From: an uncultured Holdemanella sp.
GTDB taxonomy: Bacteria > Bacillota_I > Bacilli_A > Erysipelotrichales > Erysipelotrichaceae
Reading direction: 5' to 3'
DNA: 19,529 nucleotides
Assembly: GCF_934772795.1 (NCBI RefSeq)
Contig: NZ_CAKVMR010000041.1
Coordinates: 1-19,529 of the forward strand
Shown: positions 1 to 8,023 of the stretch, piece after piece
Layout of the letters: the number at the start of each line of letters is the position of its first letter
How positions within the stretch are numbered: position 1 is the first letter of the stretch
Translations under genes and position numbers: made by a program
The notes under the pieces: model-generated
Databases searched by the model: none
What the model saw: the letters and a program-made list of their open reading frames with translations, nothing else
Told to the model about the DNA's origin: nothing

Positions 1-183
1 AACCGTAAAGCATATACGGTTCCAGGAATGATATCAGAGCTTGAAAATATTGAATGTACAAGAAACAGTGTTGGTAAATACAGAAGAAAATATGCATTAA
101 CTGCAAAGCAGAAATTGATATTAAAACAATTTGATATGGATGAAAAATATATCGATAGAAGCATTGGTGAATTTAGCTACTAA
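1..183 (+). mobile_element. C-terminal end of a transposase-like protein (partial)
   Basis: An open frame enters from the left edge and gives 60 residues before TAA at 181-183. The tail reads like the end of a DDE transposase: a PGMISELENIE segment, a basic GKYRRKYALTAKQK segment, then a short acidic and aromatic end. I associate this style with IS1634-like transposases of Firmicutes, but no catalytic residue lies inside the window, so the family is uncertain. The gene closes with a terminator hairpin that begins inside its last codons. No terminal inverted repeat could be identified, because the other end of the element is outside the window. Confidence 0.5.
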
Positions 184-200
184 TGCTTCTTTTATTTTTT
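157..200 (+). terminator. Rho-independent terminator of the transposase-like gene
   Basis: AGAAGCATT (157-165) pairs perfectly with AATGCTTCT (182-190) across a 16-base loop and is followed by a T-rich run to 200. The 5' arm lies in the last coding codons and the stop codon overlaps the start of the 3' arm. Confidence 0.7.
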
Positions 201-246
201 AGTTATACAAATTCTGCAAAGTTAAGGTTGCATCTTTTTCGATATT

Positions 247-262
247 TGGTAAGCGTTTTCAA
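247..262 (+). promoter_or_regulatory. Candidate cre (CcpA) site upstream of glgB
   Basis: GGTAAGCGTTTTCA at 248-261 matches the cre consensus TGWAANCGNTNWCA at 13 of 14 positions; only the first T is replaced by G. It lies about 70 bases before the glgB start. A clear -35/-10 pair could not be fixed here. TATAAA at 300-305 is a possible -10 without a good -35. Catabolite control of glgB is inference. Confidence 0.55.
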
Positions 263-330
263 AATCTGAAAAATATGCTTTAAGTTTCTTGCGTTCCGGT
301 ATAAAATATATATACGGAGGTTATATCGTT

Positions 331-2157
331 ATGGATCAAAGAAAGACAAAAGCCTTTTTTGAAGGGCGTGACATACATGCTTATAATATTTTTGGTGCAC
401 ACCTAGAAGCTAATGGGGTTCGCTTCAGAGTGTATGCTCCAAACGCAAAGAATATTTCAGTCATTGGTACATTTAATGACTGGGATGATCAAGCGAGCAA
501 AATGAAAAAAGATAAACGTGGGATTTGGGAATGTTTTGTAGAAGGTGCAAAGAATAAGGATTCTTATAAATATCGTGTGTGGCAGGCAAATGGTGAATTG
601 GTAGATAAAATGGATCCATATGCTTTTTATAGTGAATTAAGACCAAACACGGCAAGTATTGTATCGGATTTAAGCTATGATGGATGGACTGACAAAGAAT
701 GGTTGAATCAAAGAAATAAGGGCTTTGATTCTCCTGTGAATATTTATGAAATGCATGTTGGTTCATGGAGAAAAGATGATGAAAATGAAGAGTTTGTACA
801 GTATCATGAAATTGAGAAGGAATTGATTGAGCACTGTAAGAAACATCACTTTACACACGTAGAAGTAATGCCACTATGTGAATATCCATTTGATGGTTCT
901 TGGGGCTATCAATGTACGGGTTATTTTTCAAGTACTTCTCGTTATGGAACAAATCATGAATTAATGCACTTTGTGAATGCACTTCACGAAGCGGGAATTG
1001 GCGTTATTATGGATTTTGTGCCTGTGCACTTTGTGAAGGATAACTATGCCTTAGGAATGTTTGATGGAACACCATTATATGAATATTCAAAACCAGAAGA
1101 TGCGAATAGCGAATGGGGAACTGCTAACTTTGATTTATGGAAAGAAGAAGTTCGTTCATTCTTGATGTCCGCAGCTAATTTCTGGATAGATGTTTATCAT
1201 GTAGATGGTTTAAGAATGGATGCAATCAGTAATGCGATTTTCTGGCATGGAAATAAGAATAATGGTGTGAATGAAGGAGCATGTGATTTCATGAAACGTA
1301 TGAATCACTTGTTGAATGAAGCACATCAAGGAAAAATTATGTTGATTGCGGAAGATTCAAGTGATTTCCCTAATGTCACAAAACCAAGTTATGCGGGTGG
1401 CTTAGGATTTGACTATAAGTGGGATCTAGGTTGGATGAATGATACATTATCTTATTTAAAAAGAGATCCAATCTATCGTAAGTGGCATCACCATGATGTT
1501 ACTTTCTCAATGGCTTATTTCTATTCAGAAAGATTTATCTTACCATTTAGTCACGATGAAGTGGTACATGGCAAGGCAACCATTGTAGATAAGATGTGGG
1601 GAAGCTATGAAGATAAGTTTGCCCAGGCAAGAGCATTATATGTATATATGTTTGCGCACCCTGGTAAAAAATTGAATTTCATGGGTAATGAAATTGGTCA
1701 ATTGCGTGAATGGGACGAACAAAAGAGCTGTGACTGGTTCTTGTTGGATTATCCAATGCACGATGCGTTTGAACACTTATGTGAAGACTTAGGTAAGATC
1801 TATACAGAAAATGATGCGTTCTTTGATCAAGATTATGATCCAAGTCGTTTCTGCTGGATCGATGCTGATAATGTTGGACAGAATACGTTCTCATTTATTC
1901 GTAGAGGTTCAAAGAAAGATTTCGTTATTATTATGAATTTCTCAACAAATCCATATGATCACCAACAGTTTGGTGTTCCTTGCAAAGGAAAATATAAAGA
2001 AATCTTAAATACAGAGTGGGATAAATACAATGGAAATATAAAAGATCACGTACCTCAAGAAGTGCAGGCTATGCGTTTATCAAGACACAATCAGCCATAT
2101 ATGATTGAAGTAAATGTGCCTAGTTTTGGTGCCATGATTTATGAAGTTGAAAAGTGA
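331..2157 (+). CDS. glgB: 1,4-alpha-glucan branching enzyme
   Basis: The protein cuts alpha-1,4 linkages in glucan and rejoins them as alpha-1,6 branches in glycogen synthesis, in the cytoplasm. The 608-aa product has an N-terminal CBM48-type beta-sandwich (about residues 25-110) and a GH13 alpha-amylase barrel. Visible motifs are DFVPVHF, DGLRMDA with catalytic Asp297, IAEDSS with catalytic Glu341, and SHDEVVHGK with Asp409; NFMGNEIGQ follows. It is shorter than the E. coli enzyme (about 728 aa) because the extra N1 domain is absent. ATG331 is preferred over an in-frame TTG at 289, since ACGGAGG (314-320) sits 10 bases before the ATG. No glgC, glgD, glgA or glgP lies next to it, so the gene is isolated here. 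A cre-like site lies upstream and a terminator overlaps its stop codon. Confidence 0.95.
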   Translation: MDQRKTKAFFEGRDIHAYNIFGAHLEANGVRFRVYAPNAKNISVIGTFNDWDDQASKMKKDKRGIWECFVEGAKNKDSYKYRVWQANGELVDKMDPYAFYSELRPNTASIVSDLSYDGWTDKEWLNQRNKGFDSPVNIYEMHVGSWRKDDENEEFVQYHEIEKELIEHCKKHHFTHVEVMPLCEYPFDGSWGYQCTGYFSSTSRYGTNHELMHFVNALHEAGIGVIMDFVPVHFVKDNYALGMFDGTPLYEYSKPEDANSEWGTANFDLWKEEVRSFLMSAANFWIDVYHVDGLRMDAISNAIFWHGNKNNGVNEGACDFMKRMNHLLNEAHQGKIMLIAEDSSDFPNVTKPSYAGGLGFDYKWDLGWMNDTLSYLKRDPIYRKWHHHDVTFSMAYFYSERFILPFSHDEVVHGKATIVDKMWGSYEDKFAQARALYVYMFAHPGKKLNFMGNEIGQLREWDEQKSCDWFLLDYPMHDAFEHLCEDLGKIYTENDAFFDQDYDPSRFCWIDADNVGQNTFSFIRRGSKKDFVIIMNFSTNPYDHQQFGVPCKGKYKEILNTEWDKYNGNIKDHVPQEVQAMRLSRHNQPYMIEVNVPSFGAMIYEVEK

Positions 2158-2179
2158 GATTAATTTCTCACTTTTTTTT
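2151..2179 (+). terminator. Terminator of glgB
   Basis: AAAGTGAGA (2151-2159) pairs with TCTCACTTT (2166-2174) over a six-base loop and ends in an eight-T run (2172-2179). The TGA stop (2155-2157) lies inside the 5' arm. Confidence 0.85.
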
Positions 2180-2235
2180 GGTGAAATTTCTTTTTTTTAC
2201 GTATAAGAGAGTGTAGAAAAAAGGAGAACAAAAAA

Positions 2236-2607
2236 ATGGAAAAATTAGATGTAGAATTTGAACTGTTTCGCAAGCGAGTGTACAACCTGGAGATTCGTAG
2301 CTTTTATTTACTTTTGTTGAATCGGGGTTGTGATATTGAAACTTTAAGAGCTTTATTTTCGGATGTGGATGAAAAACTTGCCTTAAAGATGGATGGAATG
2401 TTTTATCGTGCTCAATCAGATCAAGTTCAAGAAGTGTTAGAGAAAGTGATCAAACAAGAAAAGACAAATGCTAGGATGGATTGTTTTGATAAGCTATTTG
2501 AAAAAGGAATGGACATATTTGAAGTGTTGGAATTGATTGGGATTAGTCAAAATGACATAGAATTGATCAATGATGCAGCTTATGTGTGGCAAGATAAGCA
2601 TTTGTGA
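2236..2607 (+). CDS. Uncharacterised 123-aa cytoplasmic protein
   Basis: I do not recognise this protein. It starts at ATG2236 after a GGAG ribosome site (2223-2226) and has no signal peptide or membrane segment. It is mostly helical in composition and charged. The C-terminal third contains KLFEKGMDIFEVLELIGIS, which resembles the short helix-turn-helix-like repeats (GMSIEEIAEITGLS style) at the ends of PD-(D/E)XK transposase-like proteins. No nuclease core is visible, so that is only a resemblance. A possible -10 (TATAAG, 2202-2207) precedes it with only a weak -35. It lies about 80 bases before the transketolase genes in the same direction, with no terminator between them, so it may be partly co-transcribed with them. 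Confidence 0.7.
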   Translation: MEKLDVEFELFRKRVYNLEIRSFYLLLLNRGCDIETLRALFSDVDEKLALKMDGMFYRAQSDQVQEVLEKVIKQEKTNARMDCFDKLFEKGMDIFEVLELIGISQNDIELINDAAYVWQDKHL

Positions 2608-2649
2608 AATAATTGACTTTTTGTAGGGGGTGTATTGTGGCAAAAAGTT

Positions 2650-2658
2650 TGTTATAAT
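2650..2658 (+). promoter_or_regulatory. Extended -10 promoter for the transketolase operon
   Basis: TGTTATAAT at 2650-2658 is a perfect extended -10 (TGN plus TATAAT). No good -35 is seen at 16-18 bases, which extended -10 promoters can tolerate. It lies 31 bases before the chosen transketolase start, so the in-frame GTG at 2630 would fall upstream of the transcript start. Confidence 0.65.
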
Positions 2659-2689
2659 GTATGCGCAAAAAGGAGATAGCGTAAATATT

Positions 2690-3505
2690 ATGGAAAACAA
2701 GGAACTTGCATTGCACGCAAAAAATATTCGTAGAAATATTGTGAAAGAAGTGTATAGTGCCCAAAGTGGACACCCGGGTGGAAGTTTAGGTGCAACTGAC
2801 ATTTTAACAGAGTTATACTTTGAAGAAATGGATATTAATAAGGAAAACTTAAATACATTGGATCGTGATCGTTTTGTATTGAGTAAGGGACATGCAAGTC
2901 CGGCTTTATATGCAGTACTTGCTGAAAAGGGATTCCTTCCCGAAGAAGAATTGACAACTTTCAGAGCTATCAATTCACGTTTACAAGGTCACCCTAATAT
3001 GAATTATGTAGAAGGGGTAGATATGTCTACAGGATCTTTAGGACAAGGTATTTCTTGTGCTGTAGGTATGGCATTAGCAAATAAATTAGATAAAAACGAT
3101 CACCGTATCTATACTGTACTTGGAGATGGTGAATGCCAAGAAGGACAAGTATGGGAAGCTACAATGTCAGCAGCCCACTATAAATTAGACAATTTATGTA
3201 TTATTGTTGACAACAACAACCTTCAAATCGATGGTCACGTAGATGAAGTTATGAGTGTTTATCCTTTGGATAAAAAATTCGAAGCTTTCAACTGCCACGT
3301 AATCAATGTAGATGGTCATGATTATGATCAATTGCGTGCTGCATTAAAAGAAGCTCGTGAAACAAAAGGAATGCCAACTGTAATTGTTGCGAAGACAATT
3401 AAAGGTAAAGGTGTTTCATTTATGGAAGATCAACAAGGATGGCATGGAGTAGCACCAAATGAAGAACAATACCATGCTGCAATGAAAGAATTGGAGGCAG
3501 AATAA
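2690..3505 (+). CDS. Transketolase, N-terminal subunit
   Basis: This 271-aa protein is the thiamine-pyrophosphate-binding half of a split transketolase. The enzyme moves two-carbon ketol units between sugar phosphates in the non-oxidative pentose phosphate pathway, in the cytoplasm. Visible motifs are SGHPGGSLGATDIL, LSKGHASPALYAVL, STGSLGQGISCAVGMA and the TPP/Mg motif GDGECQEGQVWEA ending in IVDNNN. ATG2690 is chosen because GGAG lies at 2672-2675 and the upstream GTG2630 falls before the likely transcript start; the 14-base spacing is rather long. The stop overlaps the next ATG by one base (TAATG), implying translational coupling to the C-terminal subunit. Split transketolases are common in Firmicutes. 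A related sugar-synthase role cannot be excluded, but nothing suggests it. Confidence 0.93.
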   Translation: MENKELALHAKNIRRNIVKEVYSAQSGHPGGSLGATDILTELYFEEMDINKENLNTLDRDRFVLSKGHASPALYAVLAEKGFLPEEELTTFRAINSRLQGHPNMNYVEGVDMSTGSLGQGISCAVGMALANKLDKNDHRIYTVLGDGECQEGQVWEATMSAAHYKLDNLCIIVDNNNLQIDGHVDEVMSVYPLDKKFEAFNCHVINVDGHDYDQLRAALKEARETKGMPTVIVAKTIKGKGVSFMEDQQGWHGVAPNEEQYHAAMKELEAE

Positions 3506-4419
3506 TGGCAAAAGTAGCTACACGTGTCGCTTATGGTGATGCTTTAAAAGAATTAATGGTTGAAAATAAAAATGTCGTTGTATTAGATGCGGACTTAGCT
3601 GGTAGTACAAAGAGTGGAGAAGCTAAAAAAGTAGATCCTTCTCGTCACTTTGACATGGGAATTGCCGAAGGAAATATGATGAGTGTTGCGGCAGGTCTTG
3701 CAGCTAGTGGTAAGATTGCGTATGCATCTACTTTCGCAATGTTTGCGACTGGACGTGGATTCGAACAAATCCGTAACAGTATTGGATATCCACAATTAAA
3801 TGTTAAAATCTGTGCATCTCACGCAGGTATTAGTGTTGGAGAAGATGGTGCAAGCCACCAATGTATTGAAGATGTTAGTTTAATGCGTGGTATTCCAGGT
3901 ATGAAAGTTATCGTTCCATGTGACTATAATGAAGCTAAACAAGCATGTAAAGCTGTAGCTGAAATTGATGGCCCTTGCTACGTTCGTTTAGGTCGTAGTG
4001 GTGTTGAAAGCGTAAATGGCGACGACTATAAATTTGAACTAGGAAAAGGTGTAGTTCTACAAAAAGGTGAAAAAGTTGCTTTAGTAGCTACTGGACTAAT
4101 GGTTCAAGAAGCTTTAGAAGCTGCTAAGAAAATGGAAACAGCTCCAACTGTAGTAAATATCCATACAATTAAACCAATCGATAAAGAATTGATTATTGAA
4201 CTTGCAAAAACGCATGATACAATCGTAACTTGCGAAGAACACTCAATTATTGGTGGTTTAGGAAGTGCTGTGGCAGAAGTATTAGCGGAAGCAGGAACAG
4301 CATGTAAACTTGTTCGTGTTGGTGTTCAGGATGTATTTGGTGAAAGTGGAAAACCAGCTCAATTATTCGCAAAATACAAAATTGATGCAGATGCAATCGT
4401 AGAAGCAGCTACAAAGTAG
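3505..4419 (+). CDS. Transketolase, C-terminal subunit
   Basis: This 304-aa protein is the pyrimidine-binding and C-terminal half of the split transketolase and should form the active heteromer with the preceding product. RHFDMGIAEGNMM carries the conserved Glu that activates the TPP pyrimidine ring. FAMFATGRGFEQIRNS and a SHAGISVGEDGASHQ segment follow, and the C-terminal transketolase domain begins near residue 180. GGAGG at 3493-3497 lies inside the upstream gene and serves this ATG. The pair overlaps by one base, as expected for subunits made in equal amounts. DXS-like and pyruvate dehydrogenase beta proteins share this fold, but the motif set and the partner gene favour transketolase. 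Confidence 0.93.
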   Translation: MAKVATRVAYGDALKELMVENKNVVVLDADLAGSTKSGEAKKVDPSRHFDMGIAEGNMMSVAAGLAASGKIAYASTFAMFATGRGFEQIRNSIGYPQLNVKICASHAGISVGEDGASHQCIEDVSLMRGIPGMKVIVPCDYNEAKQACKAVAEIDGPCYVRLGRSGVESVNGDDYKFELGKGVVLQKGEKVALVATGLMVQEALEAAKKMETAPTVVNIHTIKPIDKELIIELAKTHDTIVTCEEHSIIGGLGSAVAEVLAEAGTACKLVRVGVQDVFGESGKPAQLFAKYKIDADAIVEAATK

Positions 4420-4420
4420 T

Positions 4421-5005
4421 ATGGCACACTATTTCACAAATGATGTTGTAAAAGATGCACCAGAAGAAATTACGATACATTTTCGTGATTTTACATATAA
4501 GTTAAATTCAAATGCTGGAGTTTTCAGTAAAGATAAATTGGATGAAGGTACGCGTATTCTTTTAGAAACGGTACTCGACAATGAATCTGAACCAGAAAGC
4601 ACATTGGATCTAGGTTGTGGAATTGGTCCGATTGCCTTGATTTTAATGGAGTATTGGAAGCATACCGCAATGACGATGATTGATGTGAATCAAAGAGCTT
4701 GTCAGCTTGCAGATTCAAATATGAAAAAATATCGTCGTAAGGCAAAGATACTATGTCAGTCGGGTGTGAATGAAGGCCAGTATGCCTGTATTCTTTTGAA
4801 TCCACCGATTCGTACGGGAAAAGCGATGATTTATTCGTTGTTTGATCAATGCTTAGAACATTTAAAGGAAGATGGTCATTTCTGGATCGTAATGCGTAAG
4901 CAGCATGGTGCACAAAGTGCAATCCATTATTTACAAGAAAAAGGCTATGAAGTAGAAAAAATGGCTCGTGATAAGGGTTATTGGGTAATGAAGATTTCAA
5001 GATAA
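4421..5005 (+). CDS. RsmC/YbxB-like class I SAM methyltransferase
   Basis: The 194-aa protein has the single MTS domain seen in YbxB-type relatives of 16S rRNA guanine-N2 methyltransferases RsmC and RlmG. Motif I is TLDLGCGIGPIAL (SAM binding), an acidic MIDVN follows at the end of strand two, and the catalytic motif IV is LLNPPIRTGK, matching the NPP motif of N-methyltransferases acting on nucleic acid bases. The RsmC N-terminal pseudo-domain is absent, as usual for Firmicute single-domain versions. It starts one base after the transketolase stop, so it is very probably part of that operon. Its substrate, likely an rRNA guanine, is inferred from the family. Its gene end forms the 5' arm of a terminator. 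Confidence 0.85.
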   Translation: MAHYFTNDVVKDAPEEITIHFRDFTYKLNSNAGVFSKDKLDEGTRILLETVLDNESEPESTLDLGCGIGPIALILMEYWKHTAMTMIDVNQRACQLADSNMKKYRRKAKILCQSGVNEGQYACILLNPPIRTGKAMIYSLFDQCLEHLKEDGHFWIVMRKQHGAQSAIHYLQEKGYEVEKMARDKGYWVMKISR

Positions 5006-5026
5006 TGATTCTTCATTACCTTTTTT
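4984..5026 (+). terminator. Terminator of the transketolase-methyltransferase operon
   Basis: GGTAATGAAG (4984-4993) pairs perfectly with CTTCATTACC (5011-5020) over a 17-base loop and is followed by six T (5021-5026). The 5' arm is inside the methyltransferase coding sequence. Confidence 0.85.
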
Positions 5027-5038
5027 CTTATGGACTTT

Positions 5039-5067
5039 TTGACAAATGTCATTTATCATCATAAATA
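5039..5067 (+). promoter_or_regulatory. Promoter with overlapping inverted repeat before the PTS IICBA gene
   Basis: A consensus -35 TTGACA (5039-5044) is followed at 17 bases by a poor -10, TAAATA (5062-5067). The -35 overlaps an inverted repeat TGACA-AA-TGTCA (5040-5051), which could be an operator. No RAT/antiterminator structure fits in the short leader. Confidence 0.5.
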
Positions 5068-5085
5068 CAGTAGAGGTGTTAATCA

Positions 5086-7176
5086 ATGAAACAACATCAT
5101 GTTTTTAGCTTTTTACAAAGGATGGGGAAATCCTTTATGTTACCTATTGCAGTACTTCCTGTTGCAGGTATTTTTTTGGGTGTAGGAAGTTCTTTGACCA
5201 ATGAAACAACGATAATGGCGTTGCATTTGAGTTCTATATTAGGGCAAGGAACCTTTTTATATAGTGTTTTAATTTTATTGAAAAAAGTTGGCAATATTTT
5301 ATTTGATAATCTACCATTGATTTTTGCGGTTTCTATTGCGTTAGGAATGTCGAAAAGAAGAAAAGAAGTGGCTGCACTTGCAGCTATTATTGCCTTTTTT
5401 GTGATGCATGCCACAATTAATGCATTACTCTGTTTAGATGGAAGTATAGTGAATGGTGTGGTTTCAGGCCAGGTTTTAGATGGCTCCATTACTTGGGTAT
5501 GCGGTATGTTGTCGCTTGAAATGGGTGTGTTTGGCGGAATTATAGTTGGACTTGGTGTGAGTTATCTACATAATCGTTTTTATCAGATCCAATTGCCAAA
5601 TGTGATTTCCTTTTATGAAGGAGAACGCTTTGTTCCAATTGTTTGTGCCGTTACATATGTATTTGTGGGTGTGTTTATGTATTTTGTTTGGCCACCATTA
5701 CAACATGGTGTTTATAATTTAGGCCGATTGATATCGGATTCTGGCTATTTTGGAACTTTTATTTATGGCGTTATTAAGCGTAGTTTAGTTCCTTTTGGTT
5801 TGCATCATGTTTGGTACATGCCATTCTATCAAAGTGCCTTAGGTGGTGTACAAATGGTGAATGGTTCAATGGTATCTGGGGCACAGAATATTTTCTTTGC
5901 GCAATTATCGGATCCAAGTGTGACTCATTTTAGTGTAAACGCAACTAAGTTTTTCTCGGGAGAATTTATTTTCATGATTTTTGGAATGCCTGGAGCAGCC
6001 TTGGCTATGTATCAGTGCGCAAATCCAGAGGCTAAGAAAAAGACGGCGAGCCTATTACTTTCAGCGGCTTTAACGAGTGCATTAACAGGAATTACAGAGC
6101 CGATTGAATTTTCTTTCTTGTTTGTGGCGCCATTATTATATGTTGTTCATGTATTTTTGGCTGCCACATGTTTTGTGGTTGCACAAGCTTTACAGGTTGC
6201 GATTGGATTTACTTTTTCGGCCGGATTGCTTGATTTTACATTGTTTGGAATTTTACAGGGAAATGCGAAGACAAATTGGATCGTTATAGTTTTACTTGGT
6301 CTAGTATATTTCTTTATTTATTATGGGGTATTTAAATTTTTAATTGTGAAATGTGATTTAAAAACGCCGGGAAGAGAAGAAAGTATTAAGGTTTTTGATA
6401 AGAAGAAGTACGATTTTAGTTTTGATAAATCATTGATTGATCCAAGAAGTCAGATGATAGTTCAAGGCTTAGGTGGTCGAAGTAACTTTACAGATTTGGA
6501 TTGTTGCATCACAAGATTAAGGGCTACAATTCACGATGATACTTTAATAAATGAAGGAGTGTTAAAAAAATCAGGGGCTGCAGCTATTATGTGTCATCCA
6601 AATGCGATTCAAATTATCTATGGCCCTCAGGCTTCGAATATAAAGACAAAACTGGATGAGTATATGTTGAATGTGCCGGAAAGTTATGATTTTGAGGATA
6701 AAGAAGTTGTTTTAGAAACTAAAACACAGTTGGAACTTGAATGCCCTGTAAATGGTGAGGTCATGCCTATAGAGGAAGCATCCGATTCTATGTTTGCGCA
6801 TAAATTGATGGGTGATGGTATTATGATTCGTCCAATTGATGGTGTCGTTGTAGCGCCGTGTGATGGTGTTATTTCAATGATTTATCCTACAAAACATGCG
6901 ATTGGTATTACAATCGATGATAATACACAGATTTTGATTCATTTTGGTACGGATTCGGCGAAATTAAATGGCAATGGTTTTGAATTGTTGGTAAAACCAA
7001 ACCAGAAAGTAAAAGCTGGAGACGTATTGTGGAATGCAGATTTAAAGTATATCAAAGAAAATGCGTTGGATGAGAATATTATTGTTGTATTTACGAAAAT
7101 AAATGATGGTGCTGAATTAGAAAAGAAGTATGGAAAAATGCAATGTCATGATATGATATTAAGGGTAAAAGGATAA
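5086..7176 (+). CDS. Glucose-type PTS permease, EIICBA
   Basis: This 696-aa membrane protein imports and phosphorylates a hexose using phosphate passed from HPr. Domain order is IIC (about 1-430), IIB (about 445-540) and IIA (about 560-690). IIC shows RFVPIV, SLVPFGLHH and GITEPIEFSFLF, the glucose/GlcNAc/maltose-family signatures. IIB has CITRLR with the phosphocysteine Cys474, preceded directly by an extra Cys473. IIA has HAIGI (His604) and LIHFGTDSAKLNG with phospho-His619. The length and order match Bacillus PtsG (about 699 aa), but NagE and maltose permeases share the architecture, so the sugar is not certain. The stop overlaps or nearly touches an antiterminator gene of the type that controls ptsG in Bacillus. 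A promoter with an overlapping inverted repeat lies upstream. Confidence 0.92.
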   Translation: MKQHHVFSFLQRMGKSFMLPIAVLPVAGIFLGVGSSLTNETTIMALHLSSILGQGTFLYSVLILLKKVGNILFDNLPLIFAVSIALGMSKRRKEVAALAAIIAFFVMHATINALLCLDGSIVNGVVSGQVLDGSITWVCGMLSLEMGVFGGIIVGLGVSYLHNRFYQIQLPNVISFYEGERFVPIVCAVTYVFVGVFMYFVWPPLQHGVYNLGRLISDSGYFGTFIYGVIKRSLVPFGLHHVWYMPFYQSALGGVQMVNGSMVSGAQNIFFAQLSDPSVTHFSVNATKFFSGEFIFMIFGMPGAALAMYQCANPEAKKKTASLLLSAALTSALTGITEPIEFSFLFVAPLLYVVHVFLAATCFVVAQALQVAIGFTFSAGLLDFTLFGILQGNAKTNWIVIVLLGLVYFFIYYGVFKFLIVKCDLKTPGREESIKVFDKKKYDFSFDKSLIDPRSQMIVQGLGGRSNFTDLDCCITRLRATIHDDTLINEGVLKKSGAAAIMCHPNAIQIIYGPQASNIKTKLDEYMLNVPESYDFEDKEVVLETKTQLELECPVNGEVMPIEEASDSMFAHKLMGDGIMIRPIDGVVVAPCDGVISMIYPTKHAIGITIDDNTQILIHFGTDSAKLNGNGFELLVKPNQKVKAGDVLWNADLKYIKENALDENIIVVFTKINDGAELEKKYGKMQCHDMILRVKG

Positions 7177-7181
7177 TGGAT

Positions 7182-8015
7182 ATGTGTGAAATATTAAAAA
7201 TCTTGAATCACAATACAATCTTGGTGTCAAAAGAAAACGAAGAAATAATTGTGATGTCTAAGGGTATTGGATTTGGTAAAAAACAAGGGGAACAAGTGGA
7301 TGTTCCTCGTAACGCAAAGCAGTATAAGATGCAAAAGTCATATCAGGCGAAGCAGAAGTCAAACAATATTTTTGATTACATTGACCCGATGTATATTGAG
7401 ATTGCATCTGAAATTATTACTTTAACGAAAGAAAAATTTGGTAAAGTAGAACATGACATTTTATTATCTTTGGCAGATCATATTTATTTTGCGGTAAAAA
7501 GAATTAAAGAGAAGGATTTTCCATCGAATCCATTTAATATGGACATCCAACTTGTGTTTCCCGATGAGTATTCAGTGGCATTAAAGGCAAAGGATGTAAT
7601 TGAAAAATATACGCATGAAGAAATTAATGCAGATGAAATTGCGTTTATCACTTTGCACATTCACTCGGCTATATCGGTGAATAAAGTAGGACAGTCGATG
7701 GAAGTTATGCGTGTGATTCGTGAGTTTTTCAAAAAATTACAGGCGGATTTAAATATTCGTATTGATGCGAATTCATTGTCTTATATTCGCTTAATGAATC
7801 ATATTAAGTTTTTATTATTGAGACTGAATAATGATGAGGAATTACAAATGGATATTACAGAGTTCACAAAGGAAAAGTTTCCGTTTGCTTATGAACAGGC
7901 TCGTGTTTTATGTGAACAATTGAGTCGTGTGCTGCATAAAGAATTGCCGGATTCAGAGTTGGGTTATTTAGCTTTGCACTTGGAGAGAATTTTGTCGAGT
8001 ACGATAACTTCTTGA
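7182..8015 (+). CDS. LicT/GlcT-family PRD transcriptional antiterminator
   Basis: The 277-aa protein has an N-terminal CAT RNA-binding domain (about residues 1-55, EILKILNHN and VMSKGIGFGKK) and two PTS regulation domains. The four regulatory histidines are present: His100 (LADHI), His159 (ITLHI), His207 (LMNHI) and His266 (LALHLE). The first three have the numbers known for LicT, which is also 277 aa. Such proteins bind a RAT hairpin in leader RNA, block a terminator, and are switched by PTS phosphorylation. ATG7182 is preferred because AAGGA (7169-7173) is eight bases before it and the CAT domain aligns; ATG7176, which overlaps the IICBA stop (TAATG), is the alternative. A RAT-like site and overlapping terminator lie just downstream, before the mannose PTS operon, whereas none is seen before IICBA. 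Confidence 0.92.
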   Translation: MCEILKILNHNTILVSKENEEIIVMSKGIGFGKKQGEQVDVPRNAKQYKMQKSYQAKQKSNNIFDYIDPMYIEIASEIITLTKEKFGKVEHDILLSLADHIYFAVKRIKEKDFPSNPFNMDIQLVFPDEYSVALKAKDVIEKYTHEEINADEIAFITLHIHSAISVNKVGQSMEVMRVIREFFKKLQADLNIRIDANSLSYIRLMNHIKFLLLRLNNDEELQMDITEFTKEKFPFAYEQARVLCEQLSRVLHKELPDSELGYLALHLERILSSTITS

Positions 8016-8023
8016 TTTTCTTG

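Noticed and set aside
289..330. TTG289 as the glgB start
   Set aside because: ATG331 has a well-placed ACGGAGG, and the extra residues do not look like GlgB.
2630..2689. GTG2630 as the transketolase start
   Set aside because: It lies upstream of the extended -10 promoter, so it would not be in the transcript; ATG2690 matches the family start.
2494..2973. 159-codon minus-strand frame
   Set aside because: It overlaps the transketolase gene and the 123-aa gene antisense and shows no family features.
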